Below, piece by piece: positions 44,752-44,766 of a DNA stretch of 44,766 nucleotides. Position numbers and translations under genes: made by a program. The notes under the pieces were generated by a model that saw nothing but the letters and a program-made list of their open reading frames with translations, was not told where the DNA came from and searched no databases. Source of the stretch: Vibrio aestivus (GTDB taxonomy: Bacteria; Pseudomonadota; Gammaproteobacteria; Enterobacterales; Vibrionaceae); NCBI GenBank assembly GCA_003263845.1, contig JYJN01000119.1:1-44766 (forward strand), read 5' to 3'. Position 1 is the first letter of the stretch. The number at the start of each line of letters is the position of its first letter.

Positions 44752-44766
44752 AAAGTGGAAAAAGCA

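Overview
The window is the oriC region of chromosome 1 of a Vibrio (Gammaproteobacteria, Vibrionaceae). I infer this from the gene order gyrB-recF-dnaN-dnaA / amino-acid ABC transporter / rpmH-rnpA-yidD-yidC-mnmE-mioC / oriC / mnmG-rsmG-parA-parB-atpIBEFHAGDC-glmU, and from the strong similarity of the proteins to known gammaproteobacterial families. I cannot name the species. Almost everything is core housekeeping DNA. I see no prophage, insertion sequence, CRISPR array, tRNA or rRNA gene, and no convincing new multi-gene system.

Layout. 1-3.2 kb: glyQ-glyS. 3.3-4.8 kb: avtA and a 43-residue membrane protein. 4.8-5.8 kb: the heat-shock gene ibpA behind a ROSE-type RNA thermometer, then an imperfect palindromic (ERIC-like) repeat. 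5.8-12.0 kb: gyrB, recF, dnaN and dnaA, all leftward, headed by a DnaA-box and GATC-rich control region. 12.4-14.7 kb: a complete cystine-type amino-acid ABC transporter with a terminator after its binding-protein gene. 14.7-19.3 kb: a consensus promoter, an attenuator-like leader, then rpmH, rnpA, yidD, yidC, mnmE and mioC. 19.3-19.74 kb: oriC, with R1-, R2-, R4- and M-type DnaA boxes, about 13 GATC sites and an AT-rich unwinding element. 19.7-24 kb: mnmG-rsmG-parA-parB. 24.1-31.1 kb: the F1Fo ATP synthase operon. 31.2-32.6 kb: glmU. 32.6-38.4 kb is the accessory part: a divergent permease and binding protein without an ATPase, a punC/punR purine transporter and regulator pair, and a GAF-GGDEF diguanylate cyclase. 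38.4-41.8 kb: fadBA under a FadR-like operator. 42-44.7 kb: yigZ-trkH-hemG.

The genes left of oriC between 12.4 and 19.3 kb run toward oriC, so they are head-on to the leftward fork. The dnaA-gyrB block and the mnmG-glmU block run with their forks.

A striking technical point: eleven conserved genes (glyQ, glyS, gyrB, mnmE, atpB, atpE, atpH, atpD, fadB, trkH, hemG) each carry exactly one single-base insertion or deletion in or beside a short homopolymer. Several of them are essential, and each is full length once the base is corrected. I therefore read these as sequencing or assembly errors, and annotate each gene over its corrected span.
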